Of a stretch of 63,497 nt of DNA, positions 11,213-19,703 are shown one piece after another. The stretch is from positions 1-63,497 of the forward strand of contig SCQS01000020.1 of the NCBI GenBank assembly GCA_004299705.1. Reading direction: 5' to 3'. Under the pieces are notes generated by a model. The model had not been told where the DNA came from. It did no database searches and was given only the letters and a program-made list of their open reading frames with translations. The translations under genes were made by a program, and so were the position numbers. Numbering within the stretch: the first letter of the stretch is position 1; each line of letters begins with the position of its first letter. Source of the stretch: Rhodanobacteraceae bacterium. GTDB lineage: Bacteria; Pseudomonadota; Gammaproteobacteria; Xanthomonadales; Rhodanobacteraceae.

Positions 11213-12912
11213 TGGCGTGGGAATGCGCGGCGAGTGGGGATGGGTTGAACGACGTGACGAACCAACCCATCCTCCTTCCGGCCTCGCCTTCGAAGGCAGA
11301 GGGAGCAATTGCGCCGCCGCCTTCACCCGTCGTTGCACGGTTGCTGGCGAGGGCGCGTCGCGAATGGGAGGCTCATCAATTCGAGGCCGCCAAGCAGTCG
11401 TTGGCCAGCGCACTGGCGCTGGCACCGGACGATCCGAGGGCCGTGCGGATGCTGGGCATGGTCGCGCGCAGCCAGGGCGATTACGCCAAGGCGGTGGAGT
11501 ATTTTCAAAAGGTACTCGGGGTATGGCCCGAGGATCCGTTCCTGCGCATTGAATTGGGTCTTTCGCTGGCTTCGCTTGATGAAGTCGAAGCCGCGACGTC
11601 GCACTTCAGGTGCGCCTGCGAGTTGGCGCCGGATTCCGCATCGGCATGGTTCAATTTGGGCGAAACGCTGTGGCGGCAGGCCCGCGGGAAGGAAGCCGTA
11701 GCGGCCTTGCAGCGAACACTCGAACTCGAACCCGCGCACGTCGAGGCGCGGCTTTCGCTGGCGCGCGCACAGGCCGGGCTGGGTCATTTCGAGAAAGCGG
11801 TTGCGGAATGGCGTGAGGTCGTGCGCCGCGACCCGGTCAATGCCGACGCCTGGTACGGCCTGTCGCTGAATGCGGATCGGTTCGACGCCGTGGATACGGC
11901 CCAGTTGCAGCACGCTTTCGCACGCCGGGACTTGCCTGCACGTGCGCACTACTTGCTCAGTTTCGCTCTGGTGAAGGCGCTGGAAGATCAAGGTGATTTT
12001 GCGAAGGCCTTCGAAGTTCTGCAGGAGGCCAATGCGGCGCAACGCGCGAACGCGCGGACGGCCTGGGATGCCGCAGGCGAGCGCGGATTGGTGGATGCGA
12101 TCCTTGCGGTGTTCGCGGATGTCATTCCTCCACCAACCCATTCCCATCCCGGCCCTTGCCTTGAGAGGGAGGGAACGGAAGCCGGCATCGGCAAGCAGGC
12201 CATCTTCGTCACCGGCATGCCTCGTTCCGGGACAACCCTTGTCGAACAAATCCTGGCCTCGCATTCGGATGTCGAAGGCGCCAACGAAATCAGTAACATG
12301 CCGTCGATCATTGATGAGGGATCCCGCCGCCGTGGCGCGGCCTTTCCGGCGTGGGTGAACGATGCCTCGTCCGGGGATTGGCGGCGGCTCGGCAACGAAT
12401 ACCTGGCGAGAACCGCGCGTTGGCGCGCGCACAAACCGCGCTTTGTCGACAAGCATCTTTCGAACTGGCATTTCGCGGGCGCGATCCTTGCGATGCTGCC
12501 GGCGGCCCGCGTGATCATCGTCCGGCGCGATCCGGTCGAGACGTGCCTTGCGTGCTACCGCCACTGCTTTACAGATGCTGCGGGTTTCGCGACCGACCTG
12601 GACGACCTTGCGGATTACTGCAACGGCTTCATGCGCCTGACGCGGTTTTGGCTCGACAAGTATCCGGATCGGGTGTTCGTGCTGGATTACGAATCCCTGG
12701 TTGCCAACCCGGAACCCGTCATTCGCGACGTCCTGGATTTCTGCGGATTGTCGTTCGAGCCCGCCTGCCTCGCGCCCCACGAAACCTCGCGCGCGGTGTT
12801 GACGCCCAGTGCCATGCAGGTGCGGCAGCCGATCAAGCCCAATGCGGCGCGCGCCGGCCGCTACGGAAACAAACTGGAGCGCCTGCGTCAGCGGTTGCAC
12901 GACGCGGTGTGA
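11212..12912 (+). CDS. TPR-repeat sulfotransferase
   Basis: Predicted cytoplasmic PAPS-dependent sulfotransferase of 566 residues. The N-terminal half is a run of tetratricopeptide repeats (for example FEAAKQSLASALALAPDD, DYAKAVEYFQKVLGVWPED, GKEAVAALQRTLELEPAH, FEKAVAEWREVVRRDP). The C-terminal half holds the PAPS-binding loop FVTGMPRSGTTLVEQILASH (about 332-351) and the 3'-phosphate region VIIVRRDPVETCLACYRHCF. ATG at 11212 overlaps the receptor stop. Pairs of Oar-like receptor and TPR-sulfotransferase recur in Xanthomonadales and Caulobacterales, with acceptor unknown. The cysD and cysNC genes 6 kb downstream make the PAPS donor. Two short stretches, near residues 17-32 and 308-322, look like in-frame remnants of an intergenic repeat. 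A start further downstream is possible because the first 35 residues are not TPR. Confidence 0.85.
   Translation: MAWECAASGDGLNDVTNQPILLPASPSKAEGAIAPPPSPVVARLLARARREWEAHQFEAAKQSLASALALAPDDPRAVRMLGMVARSQGDYAKAVEYFQKVLGVWPEDPFLRIELGLSLASLDEVEAATSHFRCACELAPDSASAWFNLGETLWRQARGKEAVAALQRTLELEPAHVEARLSLARAQAGLGHFEKAVAEWREVVRRDPVNADAWYGLSLNADRFDAVDTAQLQHAFARRDLPARAHYLLSFALVKALEDQGDFAKAFEVLQEANAAQRANARTAWDAAGERGLVDAILAVFADVIPPPTHSHPGPCLEREGTEAGIGKQAIFVTGMPRSGTTLVEQILASHSDVEGANEISNMPSIIDEGSRRRGAAFPAWVNDASSGDWRRLGNEYLARTARWRAHKPRFVDKHLSNWHFAGAILAMLPAARVIIVRRDPVETCLACYRHCFTDAAGFATDLDDLADYCNGFMRLTRFWLDKYPDRVFVLDYESLVANPEPVIRDVLDFCGLSFEPACLAPHETSRAVLTPSAMQVRQPIKPNAARAGRYGNKLERLRQRLHDAV
11262..11306 (+). 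repeat. Degenerate repeat copy A within sulfotransferase gene
   Basis: Starts CCAACCCATCCT, continues through CCGGCC and GCCTT, ends AGAGGGAG. The same order of blocks recurs at 12133-12176 in the same gene. Both are translated in frame, into non-TPR linker sequence. Confidence 0.45.
12133..12176 (+). repeat. Degenerate repeat copy B within sulfotransferase gene
   Basis: Starts CCAACCCATTCC, then CCCGGCCC, TTGCCTTG and AGAGGGAG. It resembles copy A at 11262-11306 and encodes the linker PTHSHPGPCLEREG between the TPR part and the sulfotransferase domain. Confidence 0.45.
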
Positions 12913-12939
12913 GCGCTGTTTGAATCGAGAGTGGAGACC

Positions 12940-14649
12940 ATGAGAATTACGAACAAACTGTTCTTTTTGTTGATGACGGCTCTGCCCGTGGCCGCAATCG
13001 CGGGCACGGCGGCTTCCGCCAACGCGTATCCATGGGGCGAACCCGGGTGTCCGTGCGCGACGGTGTTGAAGACCGGATCGGCCGCGTCGGCCGGATTGGT
13101 GGGCGCGAAGCTGGATGCGATCGACGGCACCGTCAAGGCGTTCATCGCGGACAAGACCGCGCCCGGCGCGGTGGTGCTGGTCGCCCGGCGCGGCGTGATC
13201 GCCAAGTGGCAGGCCTACGGCGACGCGGTGTTGTACACGGATGCGAAGTTCGACAAGGTGGCGCATCCGGTGCCGATGACCAAGGACACCATCTTCGATC
13301 TCGCGTCGGTCAGCAAGCTGTTCACCGCGGTCGCGGTGATGCAACTCTGGGACGAGGGCAAGGTCGATCTCGACGCGCCGGTGGCGAAATACCTGCCGAA
13401 GTTCGGCGTCAACGGCAAGCAGGACGTCACGGTGCGCGAACTGTTGACGCACACCTCGGGCTTCCGGCCGGACCCGCCGATTCCCCTGTACAAGATTCCC
13501 GGCAGCCGCGCGGATCGCATCGACAACGTGCTGCAGCAGCCGCTGGAATACCCGCCGGGCACGCATTACGTCTACAGCGACATGAACTTCATCACGCTGG
13601 GCGCCTTGGTCGAGAAACTGAGCGGCGAGCGCGAGGACCAGTTCGTCAAGCAGCACATCACCGGCCCGTTGCACATGACCAGCACGATGTACGACCCGCC
13701 CGCAAGCCTGGAACCGCGGATCGCCGCGACCGAGTACCAGCCGTGGACGCATCGCGGGATGCTGCGCGGCCAGGTGAACGACGAAAACGCATGGGCGCTG
13801 GATGGTGTCGCCGGCCACGCGGGCGTGTTCAGCGACGCGCACGACCTCGCGATTTTCGGGCAGATGATGTTGAACGACGGCACCTACGATGGCGCTCGAA
13901 TCCTGTCCGCACGCGCGGTGCGGCTGCTCGAAACCAACGCGGATTCGAAATTCCCGCTGACCGGTTGCGGCGATCCCAACGGCGCCAAGGTGCCCGGCAG
14001 TTGCGTGGGCAATGTCTCGCGCGTCTACAACGAGGATGCGACCGGGCTCGGCTGGTCGATCGATCGCGGTTATCTGATGGGCGCGCTGTCCGGGCCGCAC
14101 ACCGTCGGGCATGAAGGCTTCACCGGCACGATGATCGCCATCAACAAGCCGAACGACATCGTCGTGGTGATGTTGACCAACCGCGAACATCCCACCCGCA
14201 ACGGCCCGTCGATCGTGACGGCGATTCGCCATGTCTACACCGACGTCGCCGACGCGATTCCGGTGGTGGCGCCGGGCGGCGGCGATGCGTGGTTCTCGGG
14301 ATACGGCAGTTACCTCAATCGCACCCTGACCGCCAAGGTCGGCGCGGGCGGCGGAACCGTGTCGTTCAAGACCTGGTACCGCACCGATCCGGGCGGCGAT
14401 TACGGCGTGGTCGAGGCATCGCCGGACGACCAGCACTGGAAGACGCTCGCCCAGTTCACCGGCTCCAGCAATGGCTGGCGGTACAAGCGTTACGCATTGC
14501 CCGCCGGCACGCAGTACGTCCGTTTCGATTACCGCACCGATTCCGAGATCAACGGCCGTGGCTGGTACCTGCACGACGTGAAGATCGGCGGCCACCCTCC
14601 CGCGTCCTGGGCCAACCCGGACAACGGCTGGGTGAAGCGCGGGAACTGA
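12940..14649 (+). CDS. Exported beta-lactamase-fold serine hydrolase, AmiE-like
   Basis: Secreted or periplasmic serine hydrolase of the class C beta-lactamase/S12 fold, 569 residues from the ATG at 12940 (preceded by a GAGAGTGGAG-type binding site; a GTG 9 nt upstream is less likely). After a signal peptide (LLMTALPVAAIAGTAASA) the catalytic domain has Ser123-x-x-Lys126 in LASVSKLFTAV, a second-motif tyrosine in YVYSDMNFITLG, and VAGHAGVFS and GHEGFTGT towards its C-terminal end. A C-terminal beta-rich domain of roughly 120 residues (WFSGYGSYLNRTLTAKVGA onward) resembles a carbohydrate/MAM-like sandwich. In Bacillus subtilis an enzyme of this fold (AmiE, YbbE) is an N-acetylmuramyl-L-alanine amidase encoded with NamZ. 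Here the stop overlaps the namZ start, so the same job is likely but not proven; an esterase is the alternative. Confidence 0.82.
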   Translation: MRITNKLFFLLMTALPVAAIAGTAASANAYPWGEPGCPCATVLKTGSAASAGLVGAKLDAIDGTVKAFIADKTAPGAVVLVARRGVIAKWQAYGDAVLYTDAKFDKVAHPVPMTKDTIFDLASVSKLFTAVAVMQLWDEGKVDLDAPVAKYLPKFGVNGKQDVTVRELLTHTSGFRPDPPIPLYKIPGSRADRIDNVLQQPLEYPPGTHYVYSDMNFITLGALVEKLSGEREDQFVKQHITGPLHMTSTMYDPPASLEPRIAATEYQPWTHRGMLRGQVNDENAWALDGVAGHAGVFSDAHDLAIFGQMMLNDGTYDGARILSARAVRLLETNADSKFPLTGCGDPNGAKVPGSCVGNVSRVYNEDATGLGWSIDRGYLMGALSGPHTVGHEGFTGTMIAINKPNDIVVVMLTNREHPTRNGPSIVTAIRHVYTDVADAIPVVAPGGGDAWFSGYGSYLNRTLTAKVGAGGGTVSFKTWYRTDPGGDYGVVEASPDDQHWKTLAQFTGSSNGWRYKRYALPAGTQYVRFDYRTDSEINGRGWYLHDVKIGGHPPASWANPDNGWVKRGN

Positions 14650-15914
14650 TGCCGACTCGCATGCGCACGGGTACGCATATGGCGTTGGTCTTGCTGACCA
14701 TGTTGCTCGGCTGCGCGGTGTTTGCGACGCCGGGCGTTGCGGCCGCATCGTCGAGTGCGGATCACGCAGCACGCGTCGAACCCGGCATCGAGGTGTTGCT
14801 GCACGATCGGCTGGACCTGATCCGCGGCAAGCATGTTGGCCTGATCACCAACCCGACCGGCGTCGATCCCGACCTGACCAGCGATGCCGTGTTGCTGCAA
14901 CACACGCCTGGCGTGCACCTGGTCGCGCTGTACGGGCCGGAGCACGGCATCGAGGGCGCGCACCAGGCCGGCAAGCAGGTTGCGGGCGGCGCGCGCGACC
15001 CGGAAACTGGGTTGCCGGTCTACAGCCTGTACGGCGCCCATCGCGAGCCAACGCCCGCGATGTTGAAAGGCGTGGACGTGCTGGTGTACGACATCCAGCC
15101 GGTCGGCGCGCGCTTCTACACCTATCTGTACACGATGGCGGATGCGATGAAGGCGGCGGCCCGCGCGCACATCCCGTTCATCGTGCTGGATCGGCCGAAT
15201 CCCATCGACGCGGTGACGGTGCAGGGCCCGGTGCTCGAACCGAAGTACGCATCGTTCGTGGGCGAGTATCCGATTCCGCTGCGTTACGGGATGACCGTGG
15301 GCGAGCTGGCCGAACTGTTCAACAACCAGTTCGGCATCCACGCCGACCTGATCGTGGTGAAGATGCGCGGTTACAAGCGTTCCATGTACTACGACGACAC
15401 CGGGCTGCCGTTCGTGATCCCGTCGCCGAACATGCCGACCGTGCATACGGCGCTGGTGTATCCGGGGATGGGGCTGGTCGAGGGCACCAACGTTTCCGAG
15501 GGACGCGGCACCACGCGTCCGTTTCAGATGATCGGTGCGCCGTGGATCGATGGGGTGGCGCTGGCGCGCGCGCTGAACGCGGCGGGCCTGAAGGGCGTGC
15601 GCTTTCGGCCCGCGTACTTCACGCCGACGTTCTCCAAGTACCAGGGCCAGTTGTGTGGCGGCGTCGAGATGTACGTGTTCGACCGCGACACCTTCAACCC
15701 GGTCGTGGATGCGTTGACGCTCGTCAAGACCATCCACGATCGCTATCCGAAGCAATTCAAGTTCGACGCGAGTGACTTCGATCGCCTGGTCGGCAACGGT
15801 TGGGTGCGTGAGGATATCGAGAAGGGTGTGTCGGTCGCGGCGATGCGGAAGCGCTGGCAAAAACGCCTCGATGTGTTCAAGTCCGAACGTGCGAAGTACT
15901 TGCTCTATTACTGA
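14649..15914 (+). CDS. namZ: NamZ-type exo-beta-N-acetylmuramidase (GH171, formerly DUF1343)
   Basis: Predicted exo-lytic enzyme that releases MurNAc from non-reducing ends of peptidoglycan fragments outside the cytoplasm. The 421-residue product has an N-terminal export signal (MALVLLTMLLGCAVFA) with a possible lipobox LLGC, so it may be a lipoprotein. The family blocks are GKHVGLITNPTGVD, the active-site block ALYGPEHGIEGAHQAGKQV (Glu98-His99), VYDIQPVGARFYTYLYTM, VLDRPNPI, the proline-rich PSPNMPT and GTNVSEGRGTTRPF. Function rests on the B. subtilis founder of GH171 (YbbC/NamZ). ATG overlaps the stop of the AmiE-like gene (TGATG). A second in-frame ATG 12 nt on is possible. With murQ, a murK-like kinase and an importer 8-10 kb away, the locus has the core of a MurNAc salvage route. 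Confidence 0.88.
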   Translation: MPTRMRTGTHMALVLLTMLLGCAVFATPGVAAASSSADHAARVEPGIEVLLHDRLDLIRGKHVGLITNPTGVDPDLTSDAVLLQHTPGVHLVALYGPEHGIEGAHQAGKQVAGGARDPETGLPVYSLYGAHREPTPAMLKGVDVLVYDIQPVGARFYTYLYTMADAMKAAARAHIPFIVLDRPNPIDAVTVQGPVLEPKYASFVGEYPIPLRYGMTVGELAELFNNQFGIHADLIVVKMRGYKRSMYYDDTGLPFVIPSPNMPTVHTALVYPGMGLVEGTNVSEGRGTTRPFQMIGAPWIDGVALARALNAAGLKGVRFRPAYFTPTFSKYQGQLCGGVEMYVFDRDTFNPVVDALTLVKTIHDRYPKQFKFDASDFDRLVGNGWVREDIEKGVSVAAMRKRWQKRLDVFKSERAKYLLYY

Positions 15915-15970
15915 GGTTTACTGAATCAAGTGGCGTTCGCGTGACCACACGAACCGTTCAAGTACCACAT

Positions 15971-16232
15971 CGTCATTCCGGGGCCGGCCGAAGGCCGGAA
16001 CCCGACTGCGAAGGCAGGATGCCGGAGCGAACACCGGCGAAGCCGGTGGCCCGAAGGGCAAGCCGCATGGATGCGGCGAGTTTATCCATGTTGATTTTCG
16101 TACGAGTGATCAAGGTCAAAGTAGATTGACTCGCGCCATCCTTGGCGCTCGCCCCGCGGGCCGCCTTCGACGTTCGCATTTGCAATCCTGCAAATGCAGT
16201 CGGATCGCCGCTCCGCGGCGTCCGGAATGACG
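15971..16232. repeat. Composite hairpin array bounded by an inverted REP-like pair
   Basis: Outer arms CGTCATTCCGG (15971-15981) and CCGGAATGACG (16222-16232) are perfect inverses. Between them lie several short perfect hairpins: CACCGGC/GCCGGTG with a GAA loop, GCCGCAT/ATGCGGC, ATTTGCA/TGCAAAT and CGCCGC/GCGGCG. No gene is seen; a small plus-strand frame (15941-16129) has no recognisable content. The array fills most of the 364-nt gap between namZ and the GH18 gene. Confidence 0.7.
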
Positions 16233-16278
16233 CCGAGTTATTACTCATTTGCGCAAGATTCAAAAACCAGGATCGACT

Positions 16279-18354
16279 ATGCGAACCGTACGAATACAAG
16301 CTGCCTGTTTCTGCGTCACCCTCGTGCTGCTTTGCGGGCTGGCGCACGCCCGTGGCACGGTCCCGACCTTTGATCGCACCATCGGCGGGAATACCTACAC
16401 GTTCGTGGGGCACGATCCGGCGGTGCAGGGCACCACGGTGATCCCGGTGCTGCTGGTGCCGATCAGGCTCGAATTCGCTGGCAAGTCGGATGCGATGGAT
16501 GCCACGCCCGATGTACCGCACATTCTCCGCTCACCCATTTTTTCAAAGTACGACTTCGCCAAGGGCAAGCCGGCGCAATACACCGATGCCTTGCTGCGCG
16601 CGACGTTCCCGCAGGGCGCACGCGGACACACCTTGCTGGGAACCCCGAAGGTCAAGGCGATCACGATCGAGATTCCGCCGGGCCATGGTTACCTGCTGCA
16701 TTCGAAACGGGAAGGGCGGTCGTTCGCGGTCGTCGATTCGCAGTACGTGGAGCAACAGTTGTTCCGGCAGATCCCGAAGCAGCGCGACCGGCTCGTGATC
16801 GCGGTGACGCACGACACCACGTTCTATGCGATGTCCGATGCGACGGTGTGCTGCAGTTGGGGCACCCACGGCGTGGATCGCGCGACGGGGAATTCGTTCG
16901 TGCTGGGAAGCTACATCCACGATGCGCCCGGCATCGTCCGCGACCGCGACATCCAGCCCCTGACCGAACAACTCGCGGAATTCTTCAATGACCCATTGCA
17001 CGATCCGGCGACGTACTTCCACAAGGATGCCGCGCCGGGAAACTGGTTTGCCACCTGGCGGCGCCCGTTCGGCGATCATTACTGCGGCGGTTCCGGTGTC
17101 GGCACGAATTACTTCCTGCTGGAGCCGACCGACAGCAACCTCAAGAACAACTTTCCGGCGTCGACCCCGTATGTCGCGAAGGCCGAGGGATTCGACTACC
17201 ACCTGCAGAACGTGGCGCTGCTCGCGTGGTACCTGCGCGAGGGTAACGCGCAGGCCTACAGTTTTCCCGACAAGGCCGCGCTGAAGCGTCCCGCCGAATC
17301 TTGCGAGCGGCTTGCCGAACGACAGACCGTGCCGGATGCAAAACCGGTTGCATCATCCGGCTCCGGCAACGGACATTGGCTGATCGGTTACTGGACCGGT
17401 TCCGGCTACGGCGGCGTCAAACCGCTGCGGTTGCGGGATGTCTCGCCGCAATGGGACGTGGTCATCGTCGCGTTCGCGTCGCCCGCCGAGGGCGCGCCGG
17501 AAGGCACCTTGCGGTTCACGCCGCCTACGGGCATGACGCCGGACGAGGTGAAGTCCGACATCGCCTATCTCAAGCGCCGCGGCAAGAAGGTGATGATCTC
17601 GCTGGGCGGCGGCGGCAAGTACTTCAAGCTGGATCAGGCGCAGGACATCCCGAACTTCGTCGACTCGGTGTCGAAGATCGTTTCGGAGTACGGGTTCCAG
17701 GGCATCGACCTGGATTTCGAAAGTCCCTCGCTGGAGTTGGCTCCCGGCGACACGGATTTCAGGCATCCGACCACGCCCTCGATCGTGAACCTGATCCGCG
17801 GCCTCAAGCAGTTGCGGGCACGCTTCGGGCCCGGCTTCATGATCAGCCTGGTGCCGGAGGGCACGCAGGTGCCGGGCGGCTACCCGAGCTACGGCGGACA
17901 ATTCGGATCGTACCTGCCGATCGTCCAGGCACTCCGCAACGACCTGGCGTTCGTGGACGTGCAGGACTACAACACGCCGCCGTTGCAGGGCCTGGACGGC
18001 GAGATCTACCAGTCGCACACGCTGGATTACCACGCGGCCATGACCGAACTGCTGTTGCACGGCTTCGACGTGGGTGGCAACCCGAAGATGTTTTTCCCGC
18101 CGCTGCCGGCGGACAAGGTCGCGGTCGGGTTCCTGACCGGCTACGACACCCCCGAACTCGTCCACCGAGCGATGCAGTACCTCATCACCGGCAAGGCATC
18201 GGGCGATGTCGCGTACAAGCTGCGTAAGCCCGGCGGCTATCCGGCGATGATCGGGGCGATGTTCTGGACCATCGATGCCGACCACAACGAAGGCTATCGG
18301 TACTCGAACCTGATCGGGCCGCAACTGCACGGATTCGCAAGACCGCAGCGGTGA
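16279..18354 (+). CDS. Exported two-domain protein with C-terminal GH18 (chitinase-like) domain
   Basis: Secreted protein of 691 residues. The start is ATG at 16279 with AGGA 7 nt upstream. A signal peptide (CVTLVLLCGLAHA) precedes an N-terminal domain of about 300 residues that I do not recognise (THDTTFYAMSDATVCCSWGT, GSYIHDAPGI, HYCGGSGVGTNYF, with several Cys and His). After a Ser/Gly linker (about 358), a GH18 barrel follows: WLIGYWTGSGYGG, KVMISLGGGGKYF, then GFQGIDLDFES with the family DxDxE residues Asp477, Asp479 and Glu481 (proton donor), and FVDVQDYNTP. GH18 enzymes cut chitin or related GlcNAc polymers by substrate-assisted catalysis. Setting beside namZ and GH20 fits amino-sugar degradation. 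The N-terminal domain could be a binding or protease-like module. Confidence 0.85.
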   Translation: MRTVRIQAACFCVTLVLLCGLAHARGTVPTFDRTIGGNTYTFVGHDPAVQGTTVIPVLLVPIRLEFAGKSDAMDATPDVPHILRSPIFSKYDFAKGKPAQYTDALLRATFPQGARGHTLLGTPKVKAITIEIPPGHGYLLHSKREGRSFAVVDSQYVEQQLFRQIPKQRDRLVIAVTHDTTFYAMSDATVCCSWGTHGVDRATGNSFVLGSYIHDAPGIVRDRDIQPLTEQLAEFFNDPLHDPATYFHKDAAPGNWFATWRRPFGDHYCGGSGVGTNYFLLEPTDSNLKNNFPASTPYVAKAEGFDYHLQNVALLAWYLREGNAQAYSFPDKAALKRPAESCERLAERQTVPDAKPVASSGSGNGHWLIGYWTGSGYGGVKPLRLRDVSPQWDVVIVAFASPAEGAPEGTLRFTPPTGMTPDEVKSDIAYLKRRGKKVMISLGGGGKYFKLDQAQDIPNFVDSVSKIVSEYGFQGIDLDFESPSLELAPGDTDFRHPTTPSIVNLIRGLKQLRARFGPGFMISLVPEGTQVPGGYPSYGGQFGSYLPIVQALRNDLAFVDVQDYNTPPLQGLDGEIYQSHTLDYHAAMTELLLHGFDVGGNPKMFFPPLPADKVAVGFLTGYDTPELVHRAMQYLITGKASGDVAYKLRKPGGYPAMIGAMFWTIDADHNEGYRYSNLIGPQLHGFARPQR

Positions 18355-18380
18355 GAATTCCCGCCGGCTCGAAGGGCGAC

Positions 18381-18453
18381 CCGCGCGTGTAATCGCGCGG
18401 CATGAATGTCGGGCATGTCCTGATTGCGGCCGCGCATCTCGGGGCGCGGCCGC
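18381..18453. terminator. Two GC-rich hairpins between GH18 gene and cysD
   Basis: Hairpin 1 is CCGCGCG/CGCGCGG (18381-18400). Hairpin 2 is a perfect 10-bp stem GCGGCCGCGC/GCGCGGCCGC (18426-18435 with 18444-18453), 70 nt before the cysD start. No T tract follows, so termination of the GH18 transcript or attenuation of cysD are both only possible. Confidence 0.35.
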
Positions 18454-18522
18454 GTGCGTTATCCTTGCCTTCAGGTCGCATCCCGTTACATGGCCGTTCG
18501 TGCCCGCGGAATCCACATCCAC

Positions 18523-19431
18523 ATGAGTGTTACCCGATTGCACACCCACCTCGACCGGCTTGAAGCCGAATCGATCCGCATCATGCGCGAGACGGTGGCC
18601 GAGTGTAAAAAACCGGTGCTGCTGTATTCGGTCGGCAAGGATTCCTCGGTGCTGCTGCACCTGCTGCTGAAGGCGTTTTATCCCGCCCGGCCGCCGCTGC
18701 CGATCATGCACGTCGACACCTTGTGGGAGTTCCGCGAGACGATCGAATTCCGCGATCGCGTCGTGCGCGAAAAGAACCTCGACCTGATCGTGCATACCAA
18801 CCAGAATGGCGTGCGGCAGGGTTTGAATCCACTTGTCGATGCCTCGAAATTCATCTACGCGATGAAAACCGAGGCGCTGAAACAGGCGCTGGCCGAACAT
18901 GGTTTCGATGCGGCGATCGGCGGTGCGCGGCGCGACGAGGAGCAATCGCGTGCCAAGGAACGCGTGTTCTCGCTGCGCGGTGCCGGCCAGCGCTGGGAAC
19001 CGCGCAAGCAGCGCCCGGAACCGTGGGGTCTTTACAACACGCGCCTGGGGCCGGGCGAGACGTTGCGCGTGTTTCCGATTTCCGACTGGACCGAGCTGGA
19101 CGTGTGGCTGTACATCCGCCGCGAGGGCATCGGCCTGGTGCCGCTGTATTTCGCGGCTGAGCGGCCGACCTTCGTCCGCAATGGCGCGCTGCTGGTGCGC
19201 GACGACGAACGCGTGCCGCTGGAACCGGGCGAAAAACCGATCGCCAAAACCGTGCGGTTCCGCACCCTGGGTGGCTGGCCGCTGACCGCCTGCATCGAAT
19301 CCGACGCGGCCGACCTCGACGCGATCATTGCCGAAATGGTGGATACCCGGCAGTCCGAACGTGCCGGCCGCATCATCGACCTCGACCCCGCCGATTCCAT
19401 GGAGCGCAAGAAGCGCGAAGGATATTTTTAG
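18523..19431 (+). CDS. cysD: Sulfate adenylyltransferase subunit 2, CysD
   Basis: Catalytic ATP-pyrophosphatase-fold subunit of ATP sulfurylase, which forms adenosine 5'-phosphosulfate from sulfate and ATP together with the GTPase CysN. The 302-residue length equals E. coli CysD. Motifs are the PP-loop [73 protein letters not shown] and the C-terminal [14 protein letters not shown] at 18523 is chosen by alignment with E. coli; an ATG at 18490 would add 11 residues. The partner cysNC follows after 272 nt of palindromic sequence. No cysH, cysI or cysJ is in the window, so the reductive branch is elsewhere; PAPS may also feed the upstream sulfotransferase. Confidence 0.95.
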   Translation: MSVTRLHTHLDRLEAESIRIMRETVAECKKPVLLYSVGKDSSVLLHLLLKAFYPARPPLPIMHVDTLWEFRETIEFRDRVVREKNLDLIVHTNQNGVRQGLNPLVDASKFIYAMKTEALKQALAEHGFDAAIGGARRDEEQSRAKERVFSLRGAGQRWEPRKQRPEPWGLYNTRLGPGETLRVFPISDWTELDVWLYIRREGIGLVPLYFAAERPTFVRNGALLVRDDERVPLEPGEKPIAKTVRFRTLGGWPLTACIESDAADLDAIIAEMVDTRQSERAGRIIDLDPADSMERKKREGYF

Positions 19432-19446
19432 TACCAAAAGCTTTTT

Positions 19447-19533
19447 GACACGGATAAACGCGGATCAAAACGGATACGGCTGTCGAACGCTTGCTTGTGG
19501 ATTCATCCGCTTTTATCCGTGTCGATCCGTGTC
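19447..19533. repeat. Imperfect inverted repeat (ACACGGAT type) between cysD and cysNC
   Basis: Left arm 19447-19475 begins GACACGGATAAACGCGGAT and right arm 19505-19533 ends ATCCGTGTC. Each arm is itself made of repeated CGGAT units, so several pairings are possible. Confidence 0.7.
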
Positions 19534-19578
19534 TGAGTGCTGTTTCCTGATTAGCGTCGTGTGTCAGTAAGAAGTTGT

Positions 19579-19628
19579 CGTCATTCCGGGGCCGCCGGCG
19601 ATGAAGCCGCAGGCGCCCCGGAATGACG
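19579..19628. repeat. REP-like palindrome (CGTCATTCCGGGGC type)
   Basis: Perfect 14-bp inverted repeat, CGTCATTCCGGGGC (19579-19592) with GCCCCGGAATGACG (19615-19628). The same CGTCATTCCGG core bounds the array at 15971-16232. Confidence 0.75.
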
Positions 19629-19703
19629 AGAAAAAGAACGGTTGCCGACATGTGGCGCAAATCAGGTGCTGTTTTGTCTCCCATCACGAATTTCTGAAAA
19701 CCA

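Noticed and set aside
11323-14772. Very long minus-strand open frame (1149 codons) antisense to the sulfotransferase and AmiE-like genes
   Set aside because: It has no domain, is rich in Arg/His/Gly, and lies opposite two well-supported genes. Long antisense frames are expected in GC-rich DNA.
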